Origin: Ketobacter sp. MCCC 1A13808
Lineage (GTDB): Bacteria > Pseudomonadota > Gammaproteobacteria > Pseudomonadales > Ketobacteraceae
DNA length: 64,000 nt
Assembly (NCBI RefSeq): GCF_009746715.1
Contig: NZ_VRKW01000003.1
Location: 372,001-436,000, forward strand
Direction of reading: 5' to 3'
Shown: positions 63,195 through 64,000 of the stretch, one piece after another
How positions within the stretch are numbered: the stretch's first letter is position 1
Layout: each line of letters begins with the position of its first letter
Made by a program: the position numbers and the translations under genes
Notes under the pieces: generated by a model
Told to the model about the DNA's origin: nothing
Database searches by the model: none
Seen by the model: only the letters and a program-made list of their open reading frames with translations

Positions 63195-64000
63195 ACCAAA
63201 AAGATGACTCAACCGATCAGCTAGTTGTGTTGGCGCAAATGATGGCTGATTCAGACTCGCCTGGTGCACGAGCCGTACTTAACCGCAACCTGACATTGAT
63301 TATAATTGTTTTCGTGGGGTTGATTGCGACGCTACTATCCGTTGTGGCTGCAATGCAGTGGGAGCGGCATGTGGACTACACGGTTTCTAAAATAGCGGAG
63401 ACCATCTATTTTAATCAGATTGATTCTTCTTTGGGGCTAATGCCACGCAATACCAAGGTATTGGCGGGCTTCATAATGTCATCTGAGTATGTATCACCAG
63501 ACGAGTTTGCAACTTTTTCCGGTCCCTTGGTTTCCCTCGAATCAACAGCGGATTTTGTCTATATGACGGGCTATTCAAACCATTTTGGCCTCGATTATTT
63601 GGGAGTGGAAAATAAACATATTAAGGAGGAGATAGCAGAAATTTTAAGCAAAGAAAAAACCCAAGACTATTTGCAGTCGTTAACTGCCAGCGGTAAAGAC
63701 CAGTATTTTGTGCTGAGTGGTTCTGCGCGGAATGGAGGCTATGTGGTTCATTTTAGGACGCTGTCTCACCCGGACTATCCTGGCGGAATATTTCTTCTTT
63801 CGGGCGTAAACGTGCAAAATTTGGTTTTGAATCCAGAATACATACCACAGAATATAGAAATCAAAGTGTCAGATGCTTCCGGTGTTAGTGTGGAGTATAA
63901 GGATTTTCTGGATGACGAATACGACAATCTCTATCAGATCCAGCATCCCTTTGAGAATTTAAAAGTTGAACTTGCTGTCGACTTGAGTCTTTTACCTGTC
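63191..64000 (+). CDS. Membrane sensor protein, N-terminal part (runs off the window)
   Basis: ATG at 63191 overlaps the previous stop (ATGA) and the frame stays open to the window end, 270 codons. One transmembrane helix is clear (about 35-55; LTLIIIVFVGLIATLLSVVA), followed by an extracytoplasmic domain (about 56 onward; QIDSSLGLMPRNTKVLAGFI, FRTLSHPDYPGGIFLLSGVN) that resembles a CHASE-type sensing domain. A second helix and a histidine kinase or other output are expected beyond the edge. As a partner of two REC proteins, a sensor kinase is the best guess. Confidence 0.65.
   Translation, partial: MNQKDDSTDQLVVLAQMMADSDSPGARAVLNRNLTLIIIVFVGLIATLLSVVAAMQWERHVDYTVSKIAETIYFNQIDSSLGLMPRNTKVLAGFIMSSEYVSPDEFATFSGPLVSLESTADFVYMTGYSNHFGLDYLGVENKHIKEEIAEILSKEKTQDYLQSLTASGKDQYFVLSGSARNGGYVVHFRTLSHPDYPGGIFLLSGVNVQNLVLNPEYIPQNIEIKVSDASGVSVEYKDFLDDEYDNLYQIQHPFENLKVELAVDLSLLPV

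Noticed and set aside
1-64000. CRISPR arrays, tRNA/rRNA genes, insertion sequences, integrons or prophage
   Set aside because: No regularly spaced repeats, no cloverleaf or rRNA sequence noticed, and no transposase, integrase or phage structural gene among the coding frames.

Overview
The window looks like chromosomal DNA of a free-living, probably aquatic gammaproteobacterium. Support comes from the arginine succinyltransferase pathway (Ast), HrpB, YgiQ, ArfB, a FimV-like protein, a split Pqi/Let-type lipid transport system, a polyhydroxyalkanoate (PHA) synthase, xanthine dehydrogenase and several diguanylate cyclases. Gene content would fit an Oceanospirillales, Cellvibrionales or Alcanivorax/Ketobacter-like genome; this is inferred from content only. 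I saw no rRNA, tRNA, CRISPR array or intact insertion sequence.

Layout. 1-4.9 kb: end of an RND pump gene, a 3' fragment of a DUF924 gene, and a leftward four-gene peptide-export operon (double-glycine precursor, Cys-rich protein, HlyD-like adaptor, C39-peptidase ABC transporter). 4.9-13.2 kb: crotonase, small acidic lipoprotein, xanthine dehydrogenase (xdhAB), Mpo1-like membrane protein, secreted calcineurin-like phosphoesterase. 13.4-16.3 kb: parvulin-like protein, TetR regulator, PHA synthase-like protein. 16.5-20.3 kb: two tandem 7TMR-DISM/GGDEF diguanylate cyclases. 20.4-24.2 kb: CPXCG Zn-ribbon protein, two half-size PqiA proteins and a six-MCE-domain protein. 24.3-30.9 kb: acyl-CoA synthetase and astADB convergent with astE. 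31.2-35.3 kb: FimV-like protein, a decapitated heme peroxidase head to head with a short LuxR regulator, and a lipoprotein. 35.4-38.2 kb: MORN-repeat/legumain-like (C13) protease with a small partner, then an ECF sigma factor with a zinc anti-sigma factor. 38.6-48.8 kb: exonuclease, MFS and SSS transporters, lytic transglycosylase plus M23 protein, M61 peptidase, third DISM/GGDEF protein. 48.8-57.5 kb: MpaB-type oxygenase, HrpB, ArfB, class D beta-lactamase, NYN nuclease, DHH phosphoesterase, YgiQ.

57.7-64 kb is a dense signalling island. A leftward operon encodes a BLUF-like protein with degenerate flavin-site residues, a COG2229/MglA-like GTPase and two roadblock proteins, resembling part of an actinobacterial conservon. 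It diverges from a rightward operon of REC-PAS, HDOD, REC plus degenerate HD-GYP, and a membrane sensor that runs off the window.

The best candidates for something undescribed are the Met-rich peptide export operon at 463-4568, the BLUF-like/GTPase/roadblock module at 57692-59977 with its divergent partner operon, and the MORN-C13 fusion at 35459-37036. All functions come from reading motifs in the sequence; no database search was run.
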